NCBI GenBank assembly: GCA_021828745.1
Contig: JAJZDE010000001.1
Location: 1 to 19,296 of the forward strand
Source of the DNA: Pseudomonadota bacterium
GTDB taxonomy: Bacteria; Pseudomonadota; Gammaproteobacteria; Burkholderiales; Ferrovaceae
DNA length: 19,296 nt
Direction of reading: 5' to 3'
Below the pieces are notes generated by a model. That model had not been told where the DNA came from. It worked only from the letters and a program-made list of their open reading frames with translations, and searched no databases. The first letter of the stretch is position 1. Every line of letters begins with the position of its first letter. This document shows, in pieces, positions 17,169-19,296 of this stretch. Made by a program: the position numbers and the translations under genes.

Positions 17169-19296
<2,128 letters not shown>

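Overview
The window is ordinary chromosomal DNA, densely coding and moderately GC-rich, that looks betaproteobacterial. The evidence is gene order: the run lpxL-dapF-DUF484-xerC diverging from metK-ahcY, and tyrS diverging from an M23 peptidase gene followed by anmK. Both are arrangements I associate with Betaproteobacteria (established knowledge recalled, not searched). An acidophilic iron- or sulfur-oxidising member is possible but is only a guess. I saw no tRNA, rRNA, CRISPR array, insertion sequence or prophage.

Region 1 (1-4297, + strand) is a tripartite RND efflux operon in the order permease (5' part cut by the window edge), membrane-anchored adaptor, outer-membrane lipoprotein channel. 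It ends at a near-perfect inverted repeat (4341-4383) that can terminate transcription from both sides. Converging on it is a large porin with an N-terminal coiled coil (4397-6172, - strand).

Region 2 (6173-6361) is the most informative non-coding stretch. It holds six TGACA (TGTCA on the - strand) boxes, four of them exactly 11 bp apart, matching the layout of tandem PhoB operators (Pho boxes) upstream of the porin. This predicts a phosphate-starvation porin. The divergent gene is argB (arginine biosynthesis). After argB comes a decayed remnant of an AAA-type ATPase gene (7284-7706, - strand) and an AT-rich spacer with a good promoter for coq7 (ubiquinone hydroxylation).

Region 3 (8620-13752): a MATE exporter and tyrS form a - strand pair joined by a TAATG stop/start overlap. 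tyrS diverges from an M23 peptidase gene and anmK (cell-wall maturation and anhydro-muropeptide recycling). The two start codons are only about 40 bp apart, and the candidate divergent promoters overlap.

Region 4 (13740-19296): a tight - strand cluster lpxL, dapF, DUF484, xerC (lipid A acylation, lysine/peptidoglycan precursor synthesis, chromosome dimer resolution), diverging from metK and ahcY (S-adenosylmethionine synthesis and S-adenosylhomocysteine recycling). ahcY runs off the right edge.

No gene-free stretch exceeds 300 bases; the largest are 6173-6361 and 7707-7879, both described below. The clearest candidate for something not yet described is the Pho-box-controlled coiled-coil porin.
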